The notes below the pieces were generated by a model that was not told the DNA's origin, searched no databases, and saw only the letters and a list, made by a program, of their open reading frames with translations. Below, piece after piece: positions 44,837-54,562 of a stretch of 64,000 bases of DNA (the stretch's first letter is position 1; every line of letters begins with the position of its first letter). This DNA comes from an uncultured Muribaculaceae bacterium (GTDB lineage Bacteria > Bacteroidota > Bacteroidia > Bacteroidales > Muribaculaceae). The position numbers and the translations under genes are program-made. Location: NCBI GenBank assembly GCA_910586995.1, contig CAJUKZ010000003.1, positions 1-64,000 of the forward strand, read 5' to 3'.

Positions 44837-45850
44837 ATGAATTATCTTACAGAAGACAAGCTCGTCATCGTCGGTGCTGCCGGCATGATCGGCTCAAACA
44901 TGGCGCAGACAGCTATAATGATGCGCCTGACTCCCAACATCTGCCTTTACGATCCGTACGCACCTGGATTGGAGGGCGTTGCAGAGGAACTGTTGCAGTG
45001 CGGTTTTGAAGGACTAAACCTGACCTACACATCAGACATCAAGGAAGCGCTTACAGGGGCTAAGTACATAGTCAACTCAGGAGGTGCAGCCAGAAAGGCA
45101 GGAATGACACGCGAAGACCTGCTGAAAGGCAATGCCGCCATTGCTGAGGAATTCGGCAAAAACGTCAAGGAATATTGCCCGGATGTCAAGCATATAGTCG
45201 TGATTTTCAATCCTGCCGACATCACCGGACTCATCACTTTGCTGTGGTCCGGACTGAAGCCATCTCAAGTATCTACACTTGCAGCTCTCGACAGCACACG
45301 CCTGCGCAACGAACTCGCCAAATGGTTCAAGATTCCGGCCGACAATATCGTGAACAGCCGTACTTATGGCGGACATGGCGAGCAAATGGCAGTGTATGCA
45401 TCTACAACAAGTATCGACGGTAAACCTCTGACCGAAATAATCGGTACGGAGTCTCTCCCGCACGATGAATGGGAGAAAATGAAAGTACGCGTCATTCAAG
45501 GTGGAAAAAATATCATCGATCTGCGCGGACGATCCTCATTCCAAAGCCCGGCCTATCTTTCGATTGAAATGATAGCAGCCGCAATGGGCGGACAGCCGTT
45601 CCGCTGGCCTGTAGGAACATACGTCAACAACAGCCATTTCAGCCACATAATGATGGCAATGGAAACGAAAGTCGATGCCAACGGCACCACATGCACACCG
45701 GTAAATGGCACTGCGGAGGAAGAAGCTGAACTCGAATCAAGCTACAAGCATCTGTGTAAACTCCGCGATGAAGTGATCGCAATGGGGGTAATGCCTCCCA
45801 TAGATCAATGGAGCAAGATCAACCCGAACCTCGATGCCACAACATGCTGA
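44837..45850 (+). CDS. mdh: Malate dehydrogenase (lactate/malate dehydrogenase family)
   Basis: This 337-residue NAD-dependent enzyme interconverts malate and oxaloacetate. In Bacteroidales it serves the reductive succinate/propionate branch of fermentation. The Rossmann motif is LVIVGAAGMIGSNMAQ. The active-site region includes ALDSTRLRNELAKWF (proton-relay aspartate) and RTYGGHGEQMAVYAS (catalytic histidine). The substrate-binding loop shows GGAARKAGMTREDLL. It has its own strong terminator. Confidence 0.93.
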   Translation: MNYLTEDKLVIVGAAGMIGSNMAQTAIMMRLTPNICLYDPYAPGLEGVAEELLQCGFEGLNLTYTSDIKEALTGAKYIVNSGGAARKAGMTREDLLKGNAAIAEEFGKNVKEYCPDVKHIVVIFNPADITGLITLLWSGLKPSQVSTLAALDSTRLRNELAKWFKIPADNIVNSRTYGGHGEQMAVYASTTSIDGKPLTEIIGTESLPHDEWEKMKVRVIQGGKNIIDLRGRSSFQSPAYLSIEMIAAAMGGQPFRWPVGTYVNNSHFSHIMMAMETKVDANGTTCTPVNGTAEEEAELESSYKHLCKLRDEVIAMGVMPPIDQWSKINPNLDATTC

Positions 45851-45885
45851 TACGCTAAAGCTACTGAAACCAGCATATAACAAAC

Positions 45886-45930
45886 AATCCGGCCCGGATC
45901 TCATCATTTCTTGCAGATCCGGGCCGGATT
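45886..45930 (+). terminator. Terminator between mdh and the rluD-like gene
   Basis: A perfect 16-bp GC-rich stem (45886-45901 with 45915-45930) is followed by a T-rich run. It lies between two convergent genes and probably serves both. Confidence 0.88.
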
Positions 45931-45949
45931 ATTATTTTTACAATCTATA

Positions 45950-47014
45950 TCACTCGGCAGAAAAGCGATGCCATTTTTCTATCAGTGCAGACATATCGGA
46001 CGGAACAGGCGCTGAAAAGAACATCTCCTCTCCGGTACGTGGATGCACGAAGCCAAGAGTGCGGGCATGCAATGCCTGCCTCGGGCAGAGTTCCATACAG
46101 TTGGCTATAAATCTTTTGTAATTAGCCGAAGTATTTCCTCTGAGCACTTCATCACCTCCGTACCTCGCATCATTGAACAGCGGATGGCCTATATGCTTCA
46201 TATGGACTCTGATCTGGTGTGTACGGCCGGTCTCGAGTACGCATTTCACCACTGAAACGTGACCAAGATTCTCCACAACATCATAGTGCGTCACCGCATG
46301 TTTTCCAATATCCCCTCCCGCAGGATATACAGCCATCTGCAGACGATCCCGCACCGATCTTGCTATATTCCCTTCGATTCGGCCGCTTGAAGGCGACGGT
46401 ACACCCCATACCACCGCTACATATTCACGCTTGGTGGTCTTGTTGAAAAATTGTTTTCCAAGATTTGTCTTGGCATCGGGTGTCTTTGCAACAACAAGCA
46501 GGCCTGACGTATCTTTGTCGATACGGTGCACCAATCCCATGCGCGGGTCATTCACATCATAATCGGGATTATCCTTGAAATGATAAGCAAGCGCATTGAC
46601 AAGTGTGCCGTGGTAATTGCCGTGTCCGGGATGTACCACAAGTCCGGCAGGTTTATTGACCACCAGCACATCGGCATCCTCATAAACAATGTCGAGCGGT
46701 ATGTCTTCAGCAAGGATTTCGAATTCATAGCGGGGACGGTCCATCACCACACTCACCACGTCGAGAGGTTTGACACGGTAATTACTTTTCACAGGCTTGC
46801 CGTTGACAAGGATACAACCTGCGTCAGCGGCTTGCTGGACACGGTTACGCGACGATTTCTGAAGACGCTCTACAAGAAACTTATCTACACGCAGAAGCGC
46901 CTGTCCTTTATCGGCGACAAAACGGAAATGCTCATACATCCCGTCGCCCGACACATCCTCATCAAGAGGATCTGCATCGGCATCATATACCTTAATCTTG
47001 TATTCCTGTTCCAT
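45950..47014 (-). CDS. RluA-family pseudouridine synthase (RluD-like)
   Basis: From the ATG at 47014 the protein has 354 residues. The N-terminal S4 domain reads LRVDKFLVERLQKSSRNRVQ. The catalytic aspartate is in LVHRIDKDTSGLLVVAKT and the later GRTHQIRVHMKHIGHPLFND is conserved. The family isomerises uridines in 23S rRNA. The long acidic N-terminus (DADADPLDEDVSGDG) matches Bacteroidales RluD-type enzymes. A longer frame from 47047 starts at a less likely upstream ATG. It overlaps the PASTA gene by 23 bp. Confidence 0.92.
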   Translation of the reverse strand: MEQEYKIKVYDADADPLDEDVSGDGMYEHFRFVADKGQALLRVDKFLVERLQKSSRNRVQQAADAGCILVNGKPVKSNYRVKPLDVVSVVMDRPRYEFEILAEDIPLDIVYEDADVLVVNKPAGLVVHPGHGNYHGTLVNALAYHFKDNPDYDVNDPRMGLVHRIDKDTSGLLVVAKTPDAKTNLGKQFFNKTTKREYVAVVWGVPSPSSGRIEGNIARSVRDRLQMAVYPAGGDIGKHAVTHYDVVENLGHVSVVKCVLETGRTHQIRVHMKHIGHPLFNDARYGGDEVLRGNTSANYKRFIANCMELCPRQALHARTLGFVHPRTGEEMFFSAPVPSDMSALIEKWHRFSAE

Positions 47015-47660
47015 CTGCAGATGTATCGGAAAAAGAATCCGCCGCACTGGTGGCGGCAGGTATATCTTCGGCTACTGCACGGCTTACGACTACGGTTACA
47101 GAGGCTGTGACAGGAATCACTGAGCCATTTCCAAGCTGACGGCCATTATAATATACGCCTTTCACAAGATCGTCGAACTTTCCGGCGACATATTCCGTAC
47201 GTATATTTTTCAGGCCAAGTCCCTCAAGATACGCGATAGCCTGACGCGATGAAATATCTGAAAGCGGAATATTTACAGTCACCTGACGTGGCGACAGAGC
47301 GTTTATTGTCACATAGACCGTACGTCCGGGCTTGACTGTGGTTCTCGGACGAGGCCATGATTCAGTCACCGTACCCGGAACTGTGGATGAATCATACACC
47401 GAGTCCGATACTTCTATGCCCAGTCCGTTCTCCTGCAATAATTTCGCAGCCGTTGTATACGGTACGCCCTTTACATCAGGGACTGTGGCTGTCTTGCCAT
47501 GATCTGTCCAGATATCAAGGAACAACAGCGCCAACAGCGCCAGAAACACAGCCGAGACGGCTATGAGCATCAGATGGCTCAGTATAGGATGTCTCTGATA
47601 AAACGCCGTCATGACTTCAACAAGAGTTCTGCGGGGCTTTTCTGAGGATTCTTGGTTCAT
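46992..47660 (-). CDS. Membrane-anchored PASTA domain protein
   Basis: The 222-residue protein has a cytoplasmic N-terminus, one membrane helix (about 32-52) and three outward PASTA-like repeats (about 57-120, 121-160 and 160-195). TVPDVKGVPYTTAAKLLQEN and VNIPLSDISSRQAIAYLEGL are typical PASTA starts. PASTA domains bind peptidoglycan or beta-lactam-like ligands, most often in kinases, but no kinase domain is present. It forms a unit with the pseudouridine synthase gene, as in many Bacteroidales. Confidence 0.87.
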   Translation of the reverse strand: MNQESSEKPRRTLVEVMTAFYQRHPILSHLMLIAVSAVFLALLALLFLDIWTDHGKTATVPDVKGVPYTTAAKLLQENGLGIEVSDSVYDSSTVPGTVTESWPRPRTTVKPGRTVYVTINALSPRQVTVNIPLSDISSRQAIAYLEGLGLKNIRTEYVAGKFDDLVKGVYYNGRQLGNGSVIPVTASVTVVVSRAVAEDIPAATSAADSFSDTSADGTGIQD

Positions 47661-47807
47661 AATTGTCTGCTATGGGTCTAACACACCACAAAGATACGAA
47701 TAAGTTGAGCGTAATGCCAAATTTATTTGAGCATTACCGGAAGCAAGTAGCTAATATGCAGTCGAAGGTACAAAACAATTCGCAGACACTACATGCCATA
47801 CGCTGCT

Positions 47808-47858
47808 AAAAAAATCCGGCAATCCACCGGGATCAAACAGATCCGCCGGGATTGCCGG
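47808..47858 (-). terminator. Terminator of the OmpA-like lipoprotein gene
   Basis: A 10-bp stem (47816-47825 with 47849-47858) is followed on the minus strand by seven T residues (47808-47814). An inner hairpin sits in the loop. Confidence 0.85.
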
Positions 47859-47891
47859 AAAACATATGTTGATTCTATTGCAAGCCTACGC

Positions 47892-48602
47892 TTATTGCAA
47901 TGTGCCGTTCTCAGCCTGCTGGATCATCTGCTGACTTGCTGTAATATATACCTCGACACGACGGTTCTGCGCACGTCCTGCAGCAGTGTCGTTTGAAGCT
48001 ACATAATCAGCCATAGGAACGCCCTGGGCACGTATACGCGTGGGTGACACGCCACTGTTGACAAGGTAAGTCATCACAGCATCAGCACGTCCGGTGGCAA
48101 CACGTTCGTTGACCTGATATGTACCGGTGTTGTCGGTGAAGCCGAAAACCTGCACGTCTGTACCTGGATTCTGAATAATATTCTTAGCAAAGCTGGACAG
48201 ATCCTGCTGAGCATGCTGACTGAGTGTAACACCATTGGTCGGGAACAGTATACCTCCATCAAATGTCACCTTGATAGCCTGCAGGCCATTCTGGTCCTTT
48301 ACTTCTTCGACCTTGGCCTGATCGGCAAGCTGAGCCTGAAGCTCTTTCTGCTGCTTGTCCATCTTATTGCCGATAAGCGCACCAGCACCAGCACCTACCG
48401 CTGCACCGATCGCTGCACCGATGCCAGCTCCCTTACCTCCACCTATCAGAGCGCCGAGGCCAGCTCCGAGGGCTGTACCTCCGCCACCTCCGATCAATGC
48501 ACCCTTACCTGTGTTCGTCATAGACGAGCACGATGTCTGTCCTATCATCAGGCATGCGCTGATCAGCGCTATGCCGGCTACATGAAACACTTTCATAATC
48601 AA
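47892..48602 (-). CDS. OmpA-family lipoprotein with glycine-zipper segment
   Basis: This 236-residue protein has a lipoprotein signal ending in IGQTSC. Residues 32-78 are glycine-zipper repeats (GAGLGALIGGGKGAGIGAAI). A charged helix follows (DKQQKELQAQLADQAKVEEV). The C-terminal OmpA domain, about 125-225, contains VFGFTDNTGTYQVNERVATG and QNRRVEVYI, which bind peptidoglycan. It probably links the outer membrane to the cell wall. Confidence 0.92.
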   Translation of the reverse strand: MIMKVFHVAGIALISACLMIGQTSCSSMTNTGKGALIGGGGGTALGAGLGALIGGGKGAGIGAAIGAAVGAGAGALIGNKMDKQQKELQAQLADQAKVEEVKDQNGLQAIKVTFDGGILFPTNGVTLSQHAQQDLSSFAKNIIQNPGTDVQVFGFTDNTGTYQVNERVATGRADAVMTYLVNSGVSPTRIRAQGVPMADYVASNDTAAGRAQNRRVEVYITASQQMIQQAENGTLQ

Positions 48603-48732
48603 TAGTTTTTACGTTTAATATTCAGTTGACACACCGCCTTCGCGATGCCATCCGCTACCATAATATGACCTGCCACGGCCGGCCACATACAAAGCAGCTT
48701 GCAAAATTAATACAAATATTCGGGTCTTTAAG

Positions 48733-48765
48733 TTTGCCAACATCAGGAAATATTAGCTAAATTTG
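48733..48765 (+). promoter_or_regulatory. Promoter of the first DMT-type transporter gene
   Basis: TTTG at 48733-48736 and TAAATTTG at 48758-48765 are spaced by 21 bp, matching the Bacteroidetes consensus. Confidence 0.75.
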
Positions 48766-48818
48766 TGGGCGAATAAATCCAATTTTATAAAATTAACGCT
48801 ACAATCGCAACAAACACC

Positions 48819-49751
48819 TTGGACTTGAAAGTATACAACAAAGCGAAGCTAACATCCGGCAAGACAAAGATATGGTTTCATGTCGGGGCATTACTGGCTG
48901 TCACGGCATGGGGATTGTCTTTCGTATCCACCAAGGTGCTCCTCGATGCCGGACTCAGCACCGTAGAAGCATATCTTTACAGATTCATAATAGCATATTT
49001 CATAATCCTCGCCCTGTCGCACAAGAACATACGCAGTTTCTCATGGGGCGATGAGATCATGTTCATGCTTTGCGGAATGCTCTCCGGATCTATCTATTTC
49101 ATACTTGAAAATACCGGACTCGAATACACGTTGGTGACGAATGTGTCACTTCTGACATCCACATCGCCGCTTATCACTACAATTCTTGTAGGACTTATCT
49201 ATAAGGGAGAACGCATCACTGGAGGGACACTGCTTGGATCTCTCGTAGCACTGGGCGGCGTGGCGTGTGTCATATTCAACGCATCCTTCAATCTTGAGGT
49301 AAATCCTCTGGGCGACATGCTTGCACTTCTTGCCTCTGTCTGCTGGGCAATATATTCAATACTTCTGCGACGTCTGACATCAAACTACGACGTATGGTTT
49401 GTGACCCGCAAGACTTTCTTCTACGGTATAGTAACAGCTCTACCATTCCTGCTGATGGAACCACATTTTGCAGGCTGGGAAGTATTGTCGCAGACCGCTG
49501 TATGGGGAAACATAACCTTCCTCGCCATATATGCATCACTGATAGCATATGTGCTGTGGGCACAGGCAAACAAGGGGCTCGGCTCTGTGAAAGCAGGCAA
49601 CTACATGTATTTCCAACCTGTCATCACACTCGTAGCCTCGGCAATCCTCATCAACGAACGGATAACCATAGTAGGATCGACCGGTTGCCTGCTCATAATT
49701 GCAGGCGTATGGTTGGGCGACTACCTTACCCGCAGACAGGCGGCCAAATAA
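48819..49751 (+). CDS. EamA/DMT family transporter
   Basis: The protein has 310 residues with 10 membrane helices in two EamA repeats (GALLAVTAWGLSFVSTKVLL and ALLASVCWAIYSILLRRLTS). The start is the TTG at 48819. No ATG lies before the first membrane helix, and the promoter is well placed 54 bp upstream. A second TTG at 48825 is also possible. The family exports metabolites or amino acids, or imports nucleotide sugars. The substrate cannot be read. Confidence 0.88.
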   Translation: MDLKVYNKAKLTSGKTKIWFHVGALLAVTAWGLSFVSTKVLLDAGLSTVEAYLYRFIIAYFIILALSHKNIRSFSWGDEIMFMLCGMLSGSIYFILENTGLEYTLVTNVSLLTSTSPLITTILVGLIYKGERITGGTLLGSLVALGGVACVIFNASFNLEVNPLGDMLALLASVCWAIYSILLRRLTSNYDVWFVTRKTFFYGIVTALPFLLMEPHFAGWEVLSQTAVWGNITFLAIYASLIAYVLWAQANKGLGSVKAGNYMYFQPVITLVASAILINERITIVGSTGCLLIIAGVWLGDYLTRRQAAK

Positions 49752-49871
49752 AAGTTTAAAAATCTCTATAACGGTAATTTCGGCAAAATACCAGCAAAAT
49801 GCACGCCGAATAAGTTAATAATCTACTTTTTTTACCTGTATTTGAGATTTTTTTACTAATTTGGCGTCCTG

Positions 49872-51323
49872 ATGTTTGAAGCCATAGACTATTATATTAA
49901 TCTATCGTGGGTTTACTGGAGCCTGACAGTAATTTATGCTATCACCGTTGTGAGCATAATAGCTGTAGTCGTGTCAGAAAACCGCAATCCGGTAAAGTCT
50001 CTTGCTTGGGTCACAGTGCTCATGCTTCTTCCCGTCATGGGTGTGATCCTGTATATTTTCTTCGGGCGTTCGATAAAAAACACCCGAATGATATCGAGGC
50101 GAAACCGCAGAAGGCTGAAAAAGAACACCCCGGTACAGAATATCGACATCGAGCGCCTGCCGCTTTCCGCAGAGTCAAAACAGCAGATCGTTCTCGCCCG
50201 CTCGCTGACGGCATCACCGCTGTACACAACAGACACAGTAGACATATTCACCAACGGACGTGATAAATTTGCTGCACTTGAGCGCGATCTCTCGACCGCT
50301 ACAAATTACATAAACCTGCAATACTACATCTTCGAGGACGACGACACCGGACGACGCATACGCGACATTCTCATGGATCGGGCGCGTGCCGGAGTCAAAG
50401 TACGCGTAATCTACGATCATGTAGGATCAATCAGAGTCCCTAAGCGATTCTTCCGCGAGATGAACGAGGCAGGCATCGCGTGCCATCCATTTTTCAGAGT
50501 CAATTTCCCGCATATAGCAACAAGAGTCAACTGGCGAAATCACAGGAAACTATGCGTGATTGACGGAAATATAGGTTACATCGGCGGCATGAACATAGCC
50601 GACAGATACATAAATGGAGGCAAGAGTTTCGATTGCTGGAGAGACACACATGTGCGCATCACAGGCCCGGCTGTCAGCGCGTTGCAGTTCTCATTCGCCG
50701 TGGATTGGAATTTCATGGGACAACCTCTGATCGAGGAAGACGGCAGGACACTCCGCCACACCATATCCTCCGACACCATAGGTATGCAGGTACTCACATC
50801 CGGTCCGACGAGCCAATGGAGCAACATCGCGTTCGTATTGTTCAAAGCCATAGCCAACGCAAAAAAACGCATATACATCCAGACCCCCTACTTCCTCCCA
50901 ACCGAAAGTCTTCTCAAGGCACTGCAATCAGCCTCTCTTTCCAAAGTGGATGTGCGGGTGATGATTCCACGCAGAAGTGACTCCAAACTCCTGCGCAACG
51001 CATCTTTCTCATACATAGCAGAATGTCTTCGTTCCGGGATCAAGATATATCTCTACGATGCCGGAATGCTGCATGCCAAGACCCTTGTGATCGACGACGA
51101 ATTCTCTACCATAGGATCTACAAATTTCGACTTCCGCTCATTCGAGCACAACTTTGAGTGCAACCTGTTCATGTATTCCAGGAAAGTCAATCTCGAGATG
51201 ACCGAAATCTTCCTGAACGACCAGCAGAAGTGCACACGCATCACAGCCTCATCGTGGCGCAGACGACCAATATTGCAGAAATGCATAGAGTCCATCGTAC
51301 GTCTGTTAAGTCCGATTTTATAG
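49872..51323 (+). CDS. cls: Cardiolipin synthase
   Basis: This 483-residue enzyme joins two phosphatidylglycerol molecules. Two membrane helices lie at the N-terminus (about 12-32 and 40-62). The two phospholipase D motifs are NHRKLCVIDGNIGYIGGMN and LHAKTLVIDDEFSTIGSTN. The block SNIAFVLFKAIANAKKRIYI is characteristic. It is probably transcribed alone and precedes the large adhesin-like gene. Confidence 0.95.
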   Translation: MFEAIDYYINLSWVYWSLTVIYAITVVSIIAVVVSENRNPVKSLAWVTVLMLLPVMGVILYIFFGRSIKNTRMISRRNRRRLKKNTPVQNIDIERLPLSAESKQQIVLARSLTASPLYTTDTVDIFTNGRDKFAALERDLSTATNYINLQYYIFEDDDTGRRIRDILMDRARAGVKVRVIYDHVGSIRVPKRFFREMNEAGIACHPFFRVNFPHIATRVNWRNHRKLCVIDGNIGYIGGMNIADRYINGGKSFDCWRDTHVRITGPAVSALQFSFAVDWNFMGQPLIEEDGRTLRHTISSDTIGMQVLTSGPTSQWSNIAFVLFKAIANAKKRIYIQTPYFLPTESLLKALQSASLSKVDVRVMIPRRSDSKLLRNASFSYIAECLRSGIKIYLYDAGMLHAKTLVIDDEFSTIGSTNFDFRSFEHNFECNLFMYSRKVNLEMTEIFLNDQQKCTRITASSWRRRPILQKCIESIVRLLSPIL

Positions 51324-51399
51324 TCCATGATTCTACAAATCATTAATATATATCAATACACATAGTAGTAATAAACCATTATTTATTCCTTTTTTAGTT

Positions 51400-54300
51400 A
51401 TGAAGAAAACTCTACGCAGAGCTATGTTCCTTGCCGCAATATCGGCAACGATGCTGCCTGCCAAAGTACTCGGACAGCAGCAGGGCGACGTAACCCTGCC
51501 CTATCAGCAAGACTTCGCTACAGCCGAAGGCTTCAAAGATTTCACTGCCATTGACGGCAATAATGACGGTGTCACCTGGTATCACTGGCAACCGTATCAG
51601 AATGTCTACTCCGGAGTCAGCTTCACAGATGCGGCCGACGACTATTTAGTATCTCCCGGTGTATATCTTGAGCCTGGTAAGATGTATAGGTTCAGCCTTG
51701 ACATAATTCAACGCGGAGAGACCTACGCCGAAGACTTCGAACTTCTTATAGGCAATGCTCCCACTGTAGAGGCATTGTCGACTGTAATTTATGAGCATAC
51801 AGTGTTGGCCGACGGAAAAACTCACCGTCCCATTGCTGATGTCATGGTGGACAAGGCGGCAGTATACTACTTTGCCGTACACATATTCAGTCCCAGAGGT
51901 CGATATGGCGTATATGTAGATAATGTATCAATAGAAGAAGGCGTAAGCATGAGTGCGCCTGATTATCCTACGCTCAACGTGATCACAGATCCCAAGGGTG
52001 AGAACAGATCTACTGTAGAGGTAACTGCTCCCTCCAAGACTGTAGACGGTAAAGATCTCACATCAATCACTAAGCTTGAGGTCGCACGCGATGGAAAAAT
52101 TCTGAAAACTTTCAACAATCCGACTCCAGGCAGCAAGCTGTCGTTTGTCGATGAGATCGGTGAAGGAGGATACTTCAATTACTCCGCCACCGCTTATAAT
52201 GAAAACGGAACCGGACGTTGTGTCGAAAAACGTGTATTCATCGGCGTAAATTATCCTTCGCCTGTCACAAACATCGTGGCCATGCAGACTGCCAACCCCG
52301 GAGAGGTGAAAGTGTCATGGACTCCTCCAACTACCGATACCGACGGAAATCCGCTCAATCCGGACCTCGTGTCATACATTGTAGCTACAAAACGCCAGTT
52401 TGAGAACCTGCGCATCCTGGGTAGTGGAATTAAAGACAACAGCTATACTTTCAGATTCTGCGACGCTGACGCCGACCAGACATTCGAATATTTCTATGTG
52501 ATCCCATGCACATCGAAGGGAAACAACGACTGGGATCTGCAGGCATCGCAACTCACAGCCGTAGGACGTCCGTATGAACTTCCTTTTGCCGAGACATTCG
52601 GAAGCGAGACTCAGAAATACATCACTGATGTTTCCAACACGCTCTCCAAATGGGAAGTATCTGAGGAAATATATGATCAGGACGGCGACGACAAGTATCT
52701 TTACTTCGCCTCATACGTAGGACATTCAGGCGAGGTTATAACCGGTGTGGTAGGTCTCGACTGCGAAAGCCCTGTGTTCTCGTTCTGGTATCTATGCCAG
52801 GAAGACGGCACAGAAACTTTCGATATATATGTCAATGCTGATGGAAACGGATTCAAGAAAATCGACGAGATCTCAATCGCTTCCGGAAAGCACAGACAAT
52901 GGACAAATCATCTGACATCGCTTAAAGAATTCAAAGGACAGGACGTTCAGGTAAAAGTTCTGTATACCTGTACAGGATACCGACCGGCTATTGACAACTT
53001 CGAGATCTATAATCTATCGAATGTAGACCTTGAGATAGCCGACTACTCATATCCGAGAATGGTGCGCCCCGGTGTGGCTGCCGACTTCGGCGTTGAGGTA
53101 AGAAACCTTGGTGCTGGAAATCCCGGACGCTTCTCAGTCGAACTGATAAGAGACAACAAGGTTGTCAGCACAGCAAGCGTCGACGGAATTGAGTTCTATG
53201 ATTCCAAAGTAGTGAAACTCACCGACGTATACAATACAGCCTCAACAGGTTCGGTTGAATATTCGATAAACATAAACTGCCCTGAGGACGAAATCACCGA
53301 CAACAACACAGTCGGACCAATGAACATAGCCATTGTCAAGAACTCCTACCCATCGCCTTCTGCGCTCACTGCAAAAGAAAATGGATCTTCAGTCGAGCTT
53401 ACATGGACTGCACCGGAAACATCAATGGACTATATCACCGTTACCGATGGCGCGGAAGACTATCCCGCATTCTCTATTGGAATGTCGACATCTGCCGTAC
53501 GTGAAGACCATATAGGTGACTGGACTATGGTAGACCGCGACGGTCTCTACACCAATGTGATGGCCAACGGAGACACATACCTCAACTATCCCAACCTCGC
53601 CCAGCCGATGGGATTCATCATCTTCGACCACGCTAAAGCAAGCTGCCCCGACTATCTGTCTGAATTCTTCTGTGCACACAGTGGCAAGCAAAGCTTCGCT
53701 TGTATCGGTGCTATGAACGGAGGTACAAACGATGACTGGCTCATCTCTCCCGAACTTAGCGGACGAGCACAGACCGTGACATTCTATGCCAAGAGCGCAA
53801 TCGTATCTTACGGACGCGAGACTATCGAATTCATGTACTCCACAACCGATACCAATCCCGACAGCTTTATTCTCGCCGAAGAAGGTGCTCAGGAACCACC
53901 GGCCCTGTGGATGGACTACAGCTTCAACCTCCCTGCCGGAACTAAGTACTTCGCAATCCACTGCAACTCAGAGAACAAATATCTCCTGCTTGTGGACGAC
54001 ATCACATTCGAGGCAAAAAACGCCAACAAGAATATCACACTTTCCGGATACAACGTGTATTGCGACGGAGCACGTGTCAACGACGCACCCGTAGCCACAG
54101 CAGCGCACGTCCATAACGGACACGACGGCGCTGTACACACCTACCATGTGACAGCCGTATATGAAGAAGGCGAATCTTCGGCATCCAATCCTGCTGAGGT
54201 TGGATCAAGCGCCATCGACGATACATTCGCCGGACAGAACACTCCTGTAGTGACAACAGAGCCTGGTCTTATCATTGTAGACAACCCCAACGCCGGGAAT

Positions 54301-54429
54301 GTATACATTTATAATACCCTCGGACATCTCGTGACATCAGGAAACGCCATGCGCATCACTGCCGAAGTCACACCCGGTCTCTACATCGTAAAAGCCGGAT
54401 CTACGACAGTAAAAGCTATCGTAAGATAA
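51400..54429 (+). CDS. Secreted choice-of-anchor J/fibronectin-type surface protein
   Basis: The 1009-residue protein has a signal peptide (MFLAAISATMLPAKVLGQ). Repeated adhesin-type beta modules (choice-of-anchor J) occur near residues 30-180, 385-545 and 685-870 (for example LPYQQDFATAEGFKDFTAID and DWLISPELSGRAQTVTFYAK). Fibronectin-III-like segments sit between them (PSPVTNIVAMQTANPGEVKV and PSPSALTAKENGSSVELTW). The C-terminal 75 residues form a sorting-type tail (VYIYNTLGHLVTSGN, then VTPGLYIVKAG). Such proteins are often secreted by the type IX system and include peptidases, but I see no catalytic motif. Confidence 0.82.
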   Translation: MKKTLRRAMFLAAISATMLPAKVLGQQQGDVTLPYQQDFATAEGFKDFTAIDGNNDGVTWYHWQPYQNVYSGVSFTDAADDYLVSPGVYLEPGKMYRFSLDIIQRGETYAEDFELLIGNAPTVEALSTVIYEHTVLADGKTHRPIADVMVDKAAVYYFAVHIFSPRGRYGVYVDNVSIEEGVSMSAPDYPTLNVITDPKGENRSTVEVTAPSKTVDGKDLTSITKLEVARDGKILKTFNNPTPGSKLSFVDEIGEGGYFNYSATAYNENGTGRCVEKRVFIGVNYPSPVTNIVAMQTANPGEVKVSWTPPTTDTDGNPLNPDLVSYIVATKRQFENLRILGSGIKDNSYTFRFCDADADQTFEYFYVIPCTSKGNNDWDLQASQLTAVGRPYELPFAETFGSETQKYITDVSNTLSKWEVSEEIYDQDGDDKYLYFASYVGHSGEVITGVVGLDCESPVFSFWYLCQEDGTETFDIYVNADGNGFKKIDEISIASGKHRQWTNHLTSLKEFKGQDVQVKVLYTCTGYRPAIDNFEIYNLSNVDLEIADYSYPRMVRPGVAADFGVEVRNLGAGNPGRFSVELIRDNKVVSTASVDGIEFYDSKVVKLTDVYNTASTGSVEYSININCPEDEITDNNTVGPMNIAIVKNSYPSPSALTAKENGSSVELTWTAPETSMDYITVTDGAEDYPAFSIGMSTSAVREDHIGDWTMVDRDGLYTNVMANGDTYLNYPNLAQPMGFIIFDHAKASCPDYLSEFFCAHSGKQSFACIGAMNGGTNDDWLISPELSGRAQTVTFYAKSAIVSYGRETIEFMYSTTDTNPDSFILAEEGAQEPPALWMDYSFNLPAGTKYFAIHCNSENKYLLLVDDITFEAKNANKNITLSGYNVYCDGARVNDAPVATAAHVHNGHDGAVHTYHVTAVYEEGESSASNPAEVGSSAIDDTFAGQNTPVVTTEPGLIIVDNPNAGNVYIYNTLGHLVTSGNAMRITAEVTPGLYIVKAGSTTVKAIVR

Positions 54430-54453
54430 AATAATCACTATTCTTTATAATCC

Positions 54454-54487
54454 AGACAGCCCGGCGCTAAGTGACGCCGGGCTGTCT
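54454..54487 (+). terminator. Terminator after the adhesin-like gene
   Basis: A perfect 13-bp GC-rich stem (54454-54466 with 54475-54487) has an 8-nt loop and is followed by GCTTTTTGG. Confidence 0.88.
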
Positions 54488-54491
54488 GCTT

Positions 54492-54523
54492 TTTGGCGGA
54501 TTCGGCAGAATTTGCTACTTTTG
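54492..54523 (+). promoter_or_regulatory. Promoter of dnaG
   Basis: TTTG at 54492-54495 and TACTTTTG at 54516-54523 are spaced by 20 bp. It overlaps the T run of the preceding terminator. This excludes the upstream TTG at 54512 as a start. Confidence 0.78.
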
Positions 54524-54562
54524 CATATATATACGCGCTCATCACCTAGGCGCAGATATAAT